64,000 nucleotides of DNA from CAXXOK01 sp963674895 (GCA_963674895.2 CAXXCY010000003.1:930001-994000); one strand, 5' to 3'; counted from the first letter of the stretch, positions 40,483 through 49,778 are shown. Made by a program: numbers and translations. Notes: generated from the sequence alone by a model not told the origin.

Positions 40483-42314
40483 CCCGCACACAATCCTTTC
40501 ATTCGCTGCAGCCCGCAGCCGTTACACCCTTCCCTGCAATCGGGCGTCGTTTCCGCGCGCTGTGCGTGCTCCCATTCCCTAAGCAGGTAATTTTTCTCCA
40601 CGCCGATATCGATGAAATCCCAGGGCAGGATTTCCTCAGTACCGCGCGCCCGGTTGGCGTAAAACGCGGGGTCTACGCCCACGTCCGCGAATGCCTGCAT
40701 CCAAAGGTCATAGCGGAAGTGTTCGTTCCAGCCGTCCAGCATGCAGCCCAGCTCGTACGCGCGGTAGAGCACGCCGGCCATCCTGCGGTCCCCCAGCGCG
40801 AAGCAGGCCTCCAGCCTGCTGGTCAGTGAATCGTGCCAATTGAAGGTCACGCCGCGGATATTGAGCAATTGCCGCAGCCTGAGCTGTTTTTCGCGGAGGA
40901 CCTCCGTCGTATCCTGCGCGCACCACTGGAACGGCGTGAACGGCTTGGGTACGAACACCGAGGCGCTGACGCCGATCCGAAGCCCCCTGGCCCGCCGCTG
41001 TTTGGGCACGGCGTAATAGGTATCCACGGCGGTTTTCGCCAGCTTGGCGATCCCTTCGATATCCTCCATCGTTTCGGTAGGCAGGCCCATCATAAAGTAG
41101 AGCTTCACGCTGTTCCAGCCGTTTTCAAAGGCATCCCTCAGTTTTTCTGTCAGGTCTTCCTGCGTAACGCCCTTGTTGATCACGTCCCGGAGCCGCTGCG
41201 TGCCCGCCTCCGGCGCGAAGGTGAGGCTTGATTTGCGCACGCTTTGGGTCTGCCTGAGCGCATCCTTGAGCACGCTGTCGATCCTAAGCGACGGCAGGGA
41301 CAGGCTGACGTGCTGATCTTTGAATTGTTCAGCCAGCCGCATGCAAAGCTCCTGCAAACAACCGTAATCCCCCGAAGAGAGGGACGACAGCGAGATCTCC
41401 TCATATCCGGTGCTGTCAACCAGCTCCTGTGCCAGAACCAGCAGCTTGTCCACGCTCCGCTCGCGGACGGGCCGGTAGAAGATCCCCGCATGGCAGAACC
41501 GGCACCCCCGCGTGCAGCCCCGCATGATTTCCAGCACGATCCGATCGTGGACCGTCTGCAAATAGGGAACCGGTGGCGTTGTGGGATAGGGCGCGTTTTC
41601 CAGATCGGACACAAAGCGCTTCATCACCGGCAGGGGCGCGTCCGCCTCTTTCTTTACAAAGGCTTCGATCGTGCCGTCCGCATGATAGCGCGCCCCGTAC
41701 AGGGAAGGCACATAGACGCCTTCGATCCGGGAAAGCCTGATAAGCCGCTGCGCGCGCGGCAGGTTCGCCTTCTTGCATTCCCTGAGCAAGTCGGTCAATT
41801 CCCGGATCGCGTCCTCGCCGTCGCCGATGATAAAGGCGTCGATGAAGGCATGCAGCGGTTCGGGATTGGTCGCACACGGGCCGCCCGCCACCACGATCGG
41901 GTCGGACTCCCCTCTCTCCTCCGCCTTGACCGGCACGCCGCCCAGGGACAGCATATGCAAAACGTTTGTATAGCTCAGTTCGTATTGGAGCGTGAACCCC
42001 ACGATGTCAAACCGGCGAAGCGGCGTACGGCTTTCCAGTGAGAATAAAGGAACGTTCTCCTTCCTCATCTCGCCGAGCATATCCACCCAGGGCATGCAGA
42101 CCCGCTCGCACAGGACGCCCTGCATATCGTTAAGGATACCGTACAGCAATTTCATGCCAAGGCTGGACATCGCAATTTCATACGTATCGGGAAAGCAGAA
42201 CGCGAAGGTGATCTCCGCTTCTTCAAAGGGGATCACCGATACGTTTACTTCGTTTCCTATATACCGCGCCGGTTTTTCCACCCGGTCCAAAATCCGTTCA
42301 ATCCGGTCTGCCAT
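40473..42314 (-). CDS. TIGR03960-family B12-binding-type radical SAM protein
   Basis: A 613-residue enzyme. The N-terminal half resembles the cobalamin-binding Rossmann domain (AMSSLGMKLLYGILND, VVAGGPCATNPEPLHAFID, FIIGDGEDAIREL). The radical SAM CxxxCxxC lies in MRGCTRGCRFCHAGIFYRP near 270. The C-terminus carries additional cysteines, CREGCNGCGL and GLCAGCE, which may hold an auxiliary cluster. GGAGG precedes the ATG at 42314 by seven bases. It heads the long operon with the TIGR03936 partner and RNase G directly after it, an order also known in other clostridia. Substrate unknown. Confidence 0.9.
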   Translation of the reverse strand: MADRIERILDRVEKPARYIGNEVNVSVIPFEEAEITFAFCFPDTYEIAMSSLGMKLLYGILNDMQGVLCERVCMPWVDMLGEMRKENVPLFSLESRTPLRRFDIVGFTLQYELSYTNVLHMLSLGGVPVKAEERGESDPIVVAGGPCATNPEPLHAFIDAFIIGDGEDAIRELTDLLRECKKANLPRAQRLIRLSRIEGVYVPSLYGARYHADGTIEAFVKKEADAPLPVMKRFVSDLENAPYPTTPPVPYLQTVHDRIVLEIMRGCTRGCRFCHAGIFYRPVRERSVDKLLVLAQELVDSTGYEEISLSSLSSGDYGCLQELCMRLAEQFKDQHVSLSLPSLRIDSVLKDALRQTQSVRKSSLTFAPEAGTQRLRDVINKGVTQEDLTEKLRDAFENGWNSVKLYFMMGLPTETMEDIEGIAKLAKTAVDTYYAVPKQRRARGLRIGVSASVFVPKPFTPFQWCAQDTTEVLREKQLRLRQLLNIRGVTFNWHDSLTSRLEACFALGDRRMAGVLYRAYELGCMLDGWNEHFRYDLWMQAFADVGVDPAFYANRARGTEEILPWDFIDIGVEKNYLLREWEHAQRAETTPDCREGCNGCGLQRMKGLCAGCE

Positions 42315-42344
42315 CGTGCGCCTCCGCCTGTATTGTCCACTCAC

Positions 42345-42373
42345 AATGTATCATGACGGGCAAGGATTTTCAA
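42345..42373 (-). promoter_or_regulatory. Promoter of the radical SAM-rng-miaB-mutSL operon
   Basis: On the minus strand TTGAAA (42368-42373) and TACATT (42345-42350) with a 17-bp spacer, 31 bp before the start codon. Confidence 0.65.
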
Positions 42374-42740
42374 CCATATCCGCGCCGCGCCTTATGTAAC
42401 AAGGGCCGTACGCGGTTGCCGATACACGGCATCCCGTGGTATACTGCTTGGGAAGGCGGCGGCAGGCGCGCTCCACGGTTTCCGGCCGTCCGTTCTTCTG
42501 TTTCCAGCGACGGCATACCGGACGCCAAATCCGGCCTGCGGGATAACGGAAAAAAGAAAGCGTATACTATTGCGAAATCCATGTAAAAAGGATACAATAA
42601 AGTATGGCGCTTTCTGATCATACGCGAAACTCAAGGATTCAAAACGGTTCTTGATCTTGCCTTGATATGCTGATAGTATAGAATTACGACAGTTGCTTGG
42701 ACAATAAACCACATACGAAAGAACAGGGGAATGTTTAGCA
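42374..42740 (+). other. Long non-coding gap upstream of ftsA
   Basis: No credible gene. Contents: a promoter-like pair TTGCCG (42416-42421) and TATACT (42440-42445) with an 18-bp spacer, an inverted repeat CACGG-CATC-CCGTG overlapping it, GC-rich paired segments near 42480-42540, the hairpin at 42555-42615, and a weaker promoter-like stretch near 42657-42685 just before ftsA. Confidence 0.5.
42555..42615 (+). repeat. Long imperfect hairpin upstream of ftsA
   Basis: Outer arms AGAAAGCG (42555-42562) and CGCTTTCT (42608-42615) are perfect. Inner pairs ATACT/AGTAT, ATTG/CAAT and ATCC/GGAT continue the stem around an A-rich loop, so nearly all of the 61 nt can fold into one rod. No T-run follows. 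It could be a structured leader RNA of ftsA or a small inverted-repeat element. Confidence 0.5.
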
Positions 42741-43931
42741 ATGAAATCGACAATCGCTGCGATTGACTTCGGCACAAGCAAAATTGTTACGTTGATTTCC
42801 GAAACCAGCGGAAGTCAGCGGTGCGATATCATCGGCGCCGGCATCGCCGCATACGACGGATATATCGACGGCGAGTGGAACAATCCGGTTGTGCTAAACG
42901 ACGCGATCCTTCAATCCATCACGGAAGCGGAGGCACAGGCCAGGCGGAAGCTCAGGGAGATTAACGTGGGCGTTCCGGGCGAGTTTACGCGCGTTTATGT
43001 GGTGGAAACCTCGGTCACCATTCAGGGCGCGGACCCGCGGGTATCGCCCAAGCATGTGGAAAAGATTTTTGCGGAGGCGGATAAGCAGCTTTCACCGGTC
43101 CGCGGCGTCGTGGTGCACCGCAGCCCCGCGTGGTTTATGGTGGACGGCGGCAAAAAAACGCTGGAGCCCGTCGGCATGAAGGGCACGGAGCTCAAGGCGC
43201 TTGTTTCCTTCGTCGTCGCGGATACATTCTTCCTGGACGATATCATGGCGCGGCTTCGCGATTTGAACATTACGGTGAGCGGCTTCTTCTCCAGCTGCAC
43301 CGGCGAGGCGATGCTGTACCTGCTTGAGGAGGACCGGGACCGCACGGCGATCCTGATCGATATCGGATATACCTGCACGGACATTCTGGTGGTCGAGGGC
43401 GACGCCGTAATCTACCAAAAATCCATGCCGATCGGCGGCGGTCATATCGCGGCCGATATCGCCGAGGGTTTATCCATTCCCCTGCCGTCCGCGGAGCAGA
43501 TCAAGCGCGAATACGTATACGGCGTTTCCGGCAAAGGGCAGACCTATTCCGTTTCCATGGGCGAGGGCGTGAAGCAGGAGGCTTTTGCGCAGGAGGACGT
43601 CGCTGCCGTGCTGGAGCCCCGGGTAGATGAGATTTCCGATATGATTAAAAACGCCATCGAAGAAAGCGGAATCAAAATGGGCAACTGGTCCGCCATTTTT
43701 CTGACCGGCGGCGGGCTGGCGCTTAACCGCGGCGGACGGGATTACCTGTCCGGAAGGCTGGGCAAGCCCGTGCGCGAGACCGTGAAACGCACCATCAAGC
43801 TTTCCAGCCCCATTTACGCGAGCGCCATGGGCCTGATGGACCTGATCATCGATACAGTGGAAGCTCGTACCGCTCCAAACGCCGCATCCGGCGGCGTACG
43901 GGAGTTTTTCAGAGGCCTGCTTGGCAGCTAA
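42741..43931 (+). CDS. ftsA: Cell division protein FtsA
   Basis: A 396-residue actin-fold ATPase that tethers FtsZ to the membrane. Phosphate-1 AAIDFGTSKIVTLI at residues 6-19, phosphate-2 AILIDIGYTCTDILVV near 203, and the adenosine motif FLTGGGLALNRG near 319. The SHS2-type 1C domain occupies about 85-165. The C-terminal GGVREFFRGLLGS looks like the amphipathic membrane-targeting helix. It is followed 53 bp later by ftsZ. Confidence 0.92.
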   Translation: MKSTIAAIDFGTSKIVTLISETSGSQRCDIIGAGIAAYDGYIDGEWNNPVVLNDAILQSITEAEAQARRKLREINVGVPGEFTRVYVVETSVTIQGADPRVSPKHVEKIFAEADKQLSPVRGVVVHRSPAWFMVDGGKKTLEPVGMKGTELKALVSFVVADTFFLDDIMARLRDLNITVSGFFSSCTGEAMLYLLEEDRDRTAILIDIGYTCTDILVVEGDAVIYQKSMPIGGGHIAADIAEGLSIPLPSAEQIKREYVYGVSGKGQTYSVSMGEGVKQEAFAQEDVAAVLEPRVDEISDMIKNAIEESGIKMGNWSAIFLTGGGLALNRGGRDYLSGRLGKPVRETVKRTIKLSSPIYASAMGLMDLIIDTVEARTAPNAASGGVREFFRGLLGS

Positions 43932-43984
43932 TCGTCATTTTGCATGATGCATTACGCTAACGCGAGTTATTAGGAGGAGACATT

Positions 43985-45466
43985 GTGCTAGAATTTCAGA
44001 TTGAGGATCAATTAAGCTTTGCCAGCATAAAGGTAATCGGATGCGGCGGCGCGGGCAATAACGCCATCAACCGCATGGTGGAGTCCGGCCTGAAGGGCGT
44101 CGATTTTATCGCCGTGAACACAGACCGCCAGACCTTGTCCATGAGCAAAGCAGGCACAACGATCCAAATCGGTGAAAAGCTGACAAAAGGCCTGGGCGCT
44201 GGCGCCGTACCGGATATCGGCCGCCGGGCCGCCGAGGAGAGCAGGGAGGAAATCGCACAGGCCATCCGCGGCGCGGACCTGGTATTCGTTACCGCCGGCA
44301 TGGGCGGCGGCACGGGAACCGGCGCCTCGCCGATTATCGCGGAAATCGCACGCGATTTGAACTGCCTTACGATTGCCGTGGTCACCAAGCCCTTCCAGTT
44401 TGAGGGCAAACAACGGATGAAGAACGCCGAAATGGGCGTGATCGAGTTAAAACAGCGAGTCGATACGCTGGTCGTGGTCCCCAACGACCGCCTGCTGCAG
44501 GTTGTTTCCAAGGGGACGACGATGCTGGACGCTTTCCGCATCGCGGATGACGTGCTCCGCCAGGGCATTCAGGGCATCAGCGACCTGATCGCCGTTCCCG
44601 CGCTGATCAACCTGGATTTTGCCGATGTGAAGACCATCATGGAATCCGGCGGCCTCGCCCACATGGGTATCGGCGTAGGCAAGGGCGAGAACAAGCTGGT
44701 AGACGCCGCGAAGAACGCGATTTTAAGCCCGCTTTTGGAAACCAACATTGAGGGCGCGCGCGCCATTTTGATTAACGTAACCGGCGGAAGCGACATGAGC
44801 ATCATCGATATCAACGAAGCCGCAAGCCTTGTGATGGAGGAGGCGGATGACGAAGCCAACATCATCTTCGGCGCGGGAATCGACGATGAGCTCACCGACG
44901 AGGTCCGCATCACAGTAATTGCCACCGGATTTGAAAAAGTACCGTTCCCCCAGAAGCGCGAAGCTTCCAAAGCCGACGCGGGCGCCGACAGGGACTGGAC
45001 GCATTCGTTCGGCAGCAGCGACCTGAATACCGGCTATTCCGGCAGCTACGGGGCCGCCCCCTTTGTGCAGCAGGATTACCCCGCCTCGTCCTATGACGAT
45101 ATGGCGGAGCCGGATTCGGAAGCGCACCAGGGCGGCGGGTATTACGGAAATTTTGGAAACGTACCCACGCCCGCTGCCGTTCCGCATATGATGCAGGGCC
45201 AACCCGGCCAGCGCGACATGGGTTTCGGCGCGCCGGCGGCTGATCCGTCGATGCAGGGCACGCCCTACCAGAACATCCCGCAAATGGAGTACGGGCAGTC
45301 CTACGGGGCCAAGCAGCAGCCGGACTTCTCCCAGAGCGCACCCGCGCAGGGCGGGCCTTTCCAGCGGTCGCCGCGCCAGCCCGCGCCGCCGCAGGAGAAC
45401 GCTTCCTCCGCGGAACGGGATGATCTGGGTATCCCGGCGTTCCTCAGGCGGCCGACCAAGAAATAA
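43985..45466 (+). CDS. ftsZ: Cell division protein FtsZ
   Basis: A 493-residue tubulin-like GTPase that builds the division ring. IKVIGCGGAGNNAINRM near 16-32, the tubulin signature GGGTGTGASP near 108, and NLDFADVKTIMESGGLAHMGIG near 208. After about residue 325 comes a long Gly/Gln/Pro/Tyr-rich linker of some 150 residues (tandem PG-, QQ- and MQG-type runs), then the conserved FtsA/SepF-binding tail DDLGIPAFLRRPTKK. The linker is unusually long for a clostridial FtsZ. Start is GTG behind AGGAGGA. Confidence 0.97.
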   Translation: MLEFQIEDQLSFASIKVIGCGGAGNNAINRMVESGLKGVDFIAVNTDRQTLSMSKAGTTIQIGEKLTKGLGAGAVPDIGRRAAEESREEIAQAIRGADLVFVTAGMGGGTGTGASPIIAEIARDLNCLTIAVVTKPFQFEGKQRMKNAEMGVIELKQRVDTLVVVPNDRLLQVVSKGTTMLDAFRIADDVLRQGIQGISDLIAVPALINLDFADVKTIMESGGLAHMGIGVGKGENKLVDAAKNAILSPLLETNIEGARAILINVTGGSDMSIIDINEAASLVMEEADDEANIIFGAGIDDELTDEVRITVIATGFEKVPFPQKREASKADAGADRDWTHSFGSSDLNTGYSGSYGAAPFVQQDYPASSYDDMAEPDSEAHQGGGYYGNFGNVPTPAAVPHMMQGQPGQRDMGFGAPAADPSMQGTPYQNIPQMEYGQSYGAKQQPDFSQSAPAQGGPFQRSPRQPAPPQENASSAERDDLGIPAFLRRPTKK

Positions 45467-45485
45467 TAGGTATCTCTGAATTTGC

Positions 45486-45515
45486 GCGGCGGGACGATAT
45501 TCCCGCCGCTTTTTT
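45486..45515 (+). terminator. Terminator of ftsA-ftsZ
   Basis: A 9-bp perfect stem GCGGCGGGA/TCCCGCCGC with a 6-nt loop followed by T6, 19 bp after the ftsZ stop. Confidence 0.95.
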
Positions 45516-45589
45516 GATTCGCGCAGCGTTCATACAGGAGATACGCCGGCAAAGCGCGAAGTACTCCGCCAGCGACAAGGAGGGATTCT

Positions 45590-46489
45590 ATGGAAAACAA
45601 TCTTCCCGATTTCAAAACTTTAAGCGAAGGAGCGCAAACGGCGGTGCTGCGCAGCCAGCGTGACGAGGAAACCGGCGCGCTGGTATACGCCTTCATCGCG
45701 AAGCGGGAAAAAAGCGCGGAGAACGCCTCGCTGCTGCACAAAATGAGCGCGGACGAAAAAACGCACGCCGCCTATTGGCAGTCCATCAGCCGGCAGGAGA
45801 TCAAGCCCGACCGCTGGAAAGTATTCCGGCTCAAGCTGCTCTCGCGCATTCTGGGGTATACGTTCGTCATCAAGCGCGTCCTGCGGGACGAGGCGGGCGC
45901 CGTGGACGAGTACGAGGGTCTGAAGGATGAAATCCCCAGGGCGGCAGACGTGCAGGCCGATGAAATGCGCCACGAACATGAGCTCGTTGCGATGCTTGAC
46001 GAGGAGCGCCTGCAGTACGTCGGCGCTATGGTGCTGGGCTTAAACGACGCGCTTGTGGAGCTCACCGGCACAATCGCGGGCCTGAGCTTCGCGCTGCAAA
46101 ACACGCGTATCGTCGCGTTGAGCGGCATCATCACCGGCATCAGTGCGACGCTTTCCATGGCCGCGAGCAACTACCTCGCAGAGCGCGCGGACGGCAATGA
46201 AAACGCCCTGAAATCCAGCGTCTACACCGGCGTCGCCTACCTGATCACCGTCGCCCTGCTGGTGATGCCTTACCTGCTGCTCCCGGATACGCTCTGGGCG
46301 GTGGCGCTCGCGGCGATGGTATGCGTCGTAGTGCTGGTGATTCTCCTGTTTAACTACTACATCAGCGTCGCCAAGGGTTTGCCGTTTCGCAGACGCTTTA
46401 CGGAGATGGTCACCATCAGCCTCGGCGTGGCAGTGATCGCGTTTCTGATCGGACTGCTGGCCAAGGCCCTACTGGGTGTGGATATTTGA
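45590..46489 (+). CDS. Ferritin-like/VIT1 fusion, iron or manganese transporter
   Basis: A 299-residue protein. The first 140 residues are a rubrerythrin-like helical domain with candidate metal ligands (EETG near 23, EKTHAAYW near 59, DEYE near 110, EMRHEHELVAM near 128). The rest is a VIT1/CCC1-type membrane domain of five helices, starting GAMVLGLNDALVELTGTIAGL, with MAASNYLAERADGNE as the cytoplasmic metal-binding loop. The arrangement matches MbfA-like ferritin-VIT1 proteins, which export or store Fe or Mn. An AAGGAGG site precedes the ATG. Confidence 0.88.
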   Translation: MENNLPDFKTLSEGAQTAVLRSQRDEETGALVYAFIAKREKSAENASLLHKMSADEKTHAAYWQSISRQEIKPDRWKVFRLKLLSRILGYTFVIKRVLRDEAGAVDEYEGLKDEIPRAADVQADEMRHEHELVAMLDEERLQYVGAMVLGLNDALVELTGTIAGLSFALQNTRIVALSGIITGISATLSMAASNYLAERADGNENALKSSVYTGVAYLITVALLVMPYLLLPDTLWAVALAAMVCVVVLVILLFNYYISVAKGLPFRRRFTEMVTISLGVAVIAFLIGLLAKALLGVDI

Positions 46490-46519
46490 CAAAGGGGAGA
46501 ATGGAAATTCTTCCTTGAC

Positions 46520-46557
46520 GGCAAAGCCCTGCTCTCTTTTGATTGCAGGGCTTTGCC
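46520..46557. repeat. Perfect 13-bp inverted repeat after the VIT1 gene
   Basis: GGCAAAGCCCTGC (46520-46532) and its exact complement (46545-46557) with a 12-nt loop. There is no adjacent T-run, so it may be a processing stem or a weak terminator for the VIT1 transcript. Confidence 0.6.
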
Positions 46558-46565
46558 ACAAATAG

Positions 46566-46589
46566 AAAACCACCGGCGCGGGCCGGTGG
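46566..46589 (-). terminator. Terminator of the ABC exporter operon
   Basis: On the minus strand an 8-bp perfect stem CCACCGGC/GCCGGTGG with a four-base loop followed by TTTTCT, 17 bp after the last gene. Confidence 0.8.
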
Positions 46590-46606
46590 CTTCCTCAATC
46601 AAACCG

Positions 46607-47842
46607 TCAGTTGCCGCTTCCCTGCGGCATGGTCTGGGGCATGCCTTCAGGCATGCTGCCGGGCATGAAATCGCCCTTTTCTTCAAGTTCCGCGTTCTGT
46701 TCCTCTACGGTCCCTTCGGCGTCTTCAGCCGCGACGTCCTCCGTTTCATCCTCCTGGAACAGATAGTCCTCTCCGATAATCTCGACCATCACGGTCATGC
46801 CGAGGCGCGTATCGTCTTCCGCCGCAAAATTGATGTATACCTCATAGGATACGTCGGACGTATCGGTGGAAACGCTGACGTCGGATATCATCTCCACGGT
46901 TCCTGTTCCGGTGCTCATGCCGATGTCGTCATAGGTGAAGGTAAGCGCGACCGTATCGCCGACCGCGATATCCATCAGATCGTATTCGTTCACTTCGATG
47001 ACGATCTGCATCCGGTCCGGCGGGCAGACCGTGGCAACCAACCCGCCCTGTGAAACGCTGCTGCCGGCTGAAATACCGACGGATTCCACAATGCCGGATA
47101 CCGTAGCCTTGATCAGATTGCCGTCGGCGACCAGGTCTTCCAGCTCGCCGGTCACCGTTTCATACAGTAGCTGGCCGCGGACCACCTCGTCGCCGTCCTG
47201 CACGTGCATGGCAACGATGCTGCCGCTGTCCCCGACCGCGACCTCCGCCGTGCGGGTTACGTCGCCGCGCCCGATGCGGCTTTCCGTTGCAAAGTCCGCA
47301 TCACGATAGATGGACACGGTCTCCCCCATCCAGAAATCGCCCTCGCTTGTTTCGACGGTGTAGTCCGCATCGGCCACGGAGGTAATGATTCCCATGCCCG
47401 TATTGTAGACCTGGAAGTTGTAACTGCGTATATACACCACTTCCCCAAGATGGACATACAGGTTATCGTTGTTGGAATAGGCATAACTTGTATCCGCTTC
47501 GATGGTGTACTTGTTCTCGGGCGTAATATAGAGCGCTGCGCCGTAGCGGCTGACCACGTTCGCCACCGAATCGCCAACCTGCGCAAACAATCCCGTAATC
47601 ACGCCGTCGGACGGCGCATATACCTTGGTGGTAATCACTTCGGCAAGCGTATCGCCCGCCTCAACATAATCACCCGCCTGTACCGAAACCTTGCCGATCA
47701 CGCCGCCGAAAGGCGCCGTGACCGCGATTGCGTTTTTGGATACCACCGTGCCGTCGAAGCTCGCGCTTGCAAGCGCGAAACCCGGCAGGAGAAGACAGGC
47801 GGTCAGAACGGCCAGAACGCTTAGGATCTCTTTTCTTTTCAT
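46607..47842 (-). CDS. Periplasmic-adaptor-like protein A2 (HlyD/MacA-like)
   Basis: A 411-residue secreted protein. Signal peptide: MKRKEILSVLAVLTACLLLP followed by GFALASA (cleavage near 27). Two barrel-sandwich/lipoyl-like repeats are visible (VTAPFGGVIGKVSVQAGDYV near 42-61 and VYAPSDGVITGLFAQVGDSV near 74), and a third near VSGIVESVGISAGSSV. The tail after about 355 is acidic and then Met/Pro/Gly-rich (PGSMPEGMPQTMPQG). It is clearly homologous to the protein at 50852-51916. ATG at 47842 follows GGAGGG by seven bases. It is the last gene of the exporter operon, 14 bp after the permease. It probably couples the ABC pump to the wall side; substrate unknown. Confidence 0.75.
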   Translation of the reverse strand: MKRKEILSVLAVLTACLLLPGFALASASFDGTVVSKNAIAVTAPFGGVIGKVSVQAGDYVEAGDTLAEVITTKVYAPSDGVITGLFAQVGDSVANVVSRYGAALYITPENKYTIEADTSYAYSNNDNLYVHLGEVVYIRSYNFQVYNTGMGIITSVADADYTVETSEGDFWMGETVSIYRDADFATESRIGRGDVTRTAEVAVGDSGSIVAMHVQDGDEVVRGQLLYETVTGELEDLVADGNLIKATVSGIVESVGISAGSSVSQGGLVATVCPPDRMQIVIEVNEYDLMDIAVGDTVALTFTYDDIGMSTGTGTVEMISDVSVSTDTSDVSYEVYINFAAEDDTRLGMTVMVEIIGEDYLFQEDETEDVAAEDAEGTVEEQNAELEEKGDFMPGSMPEGMPQTMPQGSGN

Positions 47843-47856
47843 GGGTTTACCCTCCA

Positions 47857-49080
47857 TTACATACGACGCAACGCGTCTATCGGATTGAGTTTGCTTGCTT
47901 TACGCGCAGGCGACCATCCGAACAGGATGCCGACCGCTGCGGAGAAACCGACGCCAAGGGCGATTGCCGAATAGGAAATCGTGAATCTCGTGCCCATCAC
48001 CTGGCACAGGACGGCGGACAATGCGATACCCAAGATGATTCCCGCGAGGCCGCCGATCATCGAGAGCAAGAACGCCTCGATCAGGAATTGAATCTGGATC
48101 TGGCCGGGTTTCGCGCCGATCGCCTTTTTCATACCGATTTCCATGGTGCGCTCCGTCACGCTGGTCAGCATCATGTTCATAATGCCGATGCCGCCGACCA
48201 CGAGCGAGATGGAAGCGATGCCCGACAACAGCGCGCTCATCATGGAGAGCATACTGTCCATGATTTCCTGGATCGACTCCATGGAAGTGATGGAATAGGT
48301 ATCGTCTTCATAGCTGAACAGCGCGTCGAAATAATCGCCCAGCTTGGTTTCCACCGCATCGGTGTCCGCCTGCCCAAGGCTGCTCAGATACAGGGTAATG
48401 GACGTGACGTACAAAGCGCCGTTCATCTTCAGCACCGTCGTATAGGGAGCGATGATATCCGCGCTTCCCGACATCATTTCCGAAATCGATTCGTCCAGAT
48501 CTTCCGAAACGATGCCGATCACCGTAAAGCTCAGATCATTGATATACAGGGTTTCACCAAGCGGATCGACGCCATAGAAGAATTCGTCGACGATATCCTG
48601 GGAAATAATACAAACCCTTGAACTATCTTCGATATCGATCGGAGTAATGCCGCGGCCGCGCGCAATCGCATCCGTATTGGTGGAGAAGAAATATGCGTTG
48701 CGTCCGGCCAAAGTAAAACCTGAATCATACACGTCACCGTGTGCAAGGACCACCGTGGCCGATACGCTTGGAATCACGCCGTTCACTTCATCGAATTGGG
48801 TCAGTTCCTTCATGTTTTCGTCCGTCAGTCCGCCCTGCAAATCGGTGCCTGTTATGGAAATCGTCATTGTATCCGCACCCATGGACGTAAACGAATCCGA
48901 CAGCGACGTACTGACGCCCGTAACCGTTGTAATCAGGGCAATGACGGCCATAACGCCGATCAGCACGCCAAGGATTGTCAGAAAAGAGCGAAGGCGGTTG
49001 TGCATAATGTTGGAGATAGACATCTTTACGCTTTCGGTAAACATGTATACCACACCCATGATGCTTTTTAATCCCCTCAT
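47857..49080 (-). CDS. MacB-type ABC transporter permease
   Basis: A 407-residue FtsX/MacB-fold permease. One N-terminal helix (about 32-55, SFLTILGVLIGVMAVIALIT) is followed by a large extracytoplasmic MacB_PCD domain (about 60-270) and three C-terminal helices, the last ending with GILFGWSPARKASKLNPIDALRRM, the diagnostic MacB tail. VVGGIGIMNMMLTSVTERTMEIGMKKA, in two parts, is the cytoplasmic coupling segment. It overlaps the ATPase gene by four bases. Such pumps use a mechanotransmission cycle to export peptides, drugs or lipids. Confidence 0.92.
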   Translation of the reverse strand: MRGLKSIMGVVYMFTESVKMSISNIMHNRLRSFLTILGVLIGVMAVIALITTVTGVSTSLSDSFTSMGADTMTISITGTDLQGGLTDENMKELTQFDEVNGVIPSVSATVVLAHGDVYDSGFTLAGRNAYFFSTNTDAIARGRGITPIDIEDSSRVCIISQDIVDEFFYGVDPLGETLYINDLSFTVIGIVSEDLDESISEMMSGSADIIAPYTTVLKMNGALYVTSITLYLSSLGQADTDAVETKLGDYFDALFSYEDDTYSITSMESIQEIMDSMLSMMSALLSGIASISLVVGGIGIMNMMLTSVTERTMEIGMKKAIGAKPGQIQIQFLIEAFLLSMIGGLAGIILGIALSAVLCQVMGTRFTISYSAIALGVGFSAAVGILFGWSPARKASKLNPIDALRRM

Positions 49081-49778
49081 GCTCCCTGCACCTCGCCCTC
49101 GGTAAGCCTTCCGTCGATGATATGAACCGTACGTTTGGCGTATTTGGCAACATTCAGGTCATGGGTAATCATAATGATCGTTCGCCCGTCGTTATGCAGC
49201 TCCTCAAACAGCTTCATAATCTGCAAGCCTGTCGTCTGGTCCAGCGCGCCCGTCGGTTCATCTGCCAGAAGCAGCGAAGGATTTGTAACCAGCGCCCGGG
49301 CAATCGCAACACGCTGCTGCTGGCCGCCGGACAGCATGTTTGGGTAATGATGCATACGCTCTTCCAGCCCGACCCGCGAGAGCATCTCTTTAGCCCGCTT
49401 CGTCCGCTTGCCGGGCCGCACACCGGCATAGAGCAACGGCAGTTCCACATTCTTCAGCGCATCCAGTTTGGGCAGAAGCTGCGAATTCTGGAAAATAAAG
49501 CCGACCTCATGTCCGCGGATCTCCGCCAGATCCGCTTCATCCAATGCTTCGATCAATCTGCTGTGCAGGATGTATTCCCCGGACGATGCTTTATCCAGGC
49601 AGCCGATAATATTCATCAGCGTGGATTTGCCGCTGCCCGACGGACCAAGAATGGACAGGTATTCACCCTCATCGATGTCCAGACTGATGCCCTTAAGAAC
49701 AATCGCTTCTTCCTCGCCCATCGGATATTTCTTGAAAATATCGGTCATTCGAAAGAAGGTTTCCGTTGAAGTAGTCAT
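49077..49778 (-). CDS. ABC transporter ATP-binding protein (MacB/LolD type)
   Basis: A 233-residue ATPase. Walker A ILGPSGSGKSTLMNIIG (about 42-58), Q-loop GFIFQNSQLLPKLDALKNVELP, signature MLSGGQQQRVAIARAL (about 145), Walker B LLLADEPTGALD and H-loop MITHDLNVA. The sequence is typical of the LolD/MacB subgroup that pairs with FtsX-like permeases. Together with the next gene it forms the motor of the exporter. Confidence 0.95.
   Translation of the reverse strand: MTTSTETFFRMTDIFKKYPMGEEEAIVLKGISLDIDEGEYLSILGPSGSGKSTLMNIIGCLDKASSGEYILHSRLIEALDEADLAEIRGHEVGFIFQNSQLLPKLDALKNVELPLLYAGVRPGKRTKRAKEMLSRVGLEERMHHYPNMLSGGQQQRVAIARALVTNPSLLLADEPTGALDQTTGLQIMKLFEELHNDGRTIIMITHDLNVAKYAKRTVHIIDGRLTEGEVQGA

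Noticed and set aside
42353..42586. 77-codon plus-strand ORF in the gap before ftsA
   Set aside because: No ribosome site, composition unlike the neighbours, and it overlaps the promoter of the minus-strand operon and the structured region.
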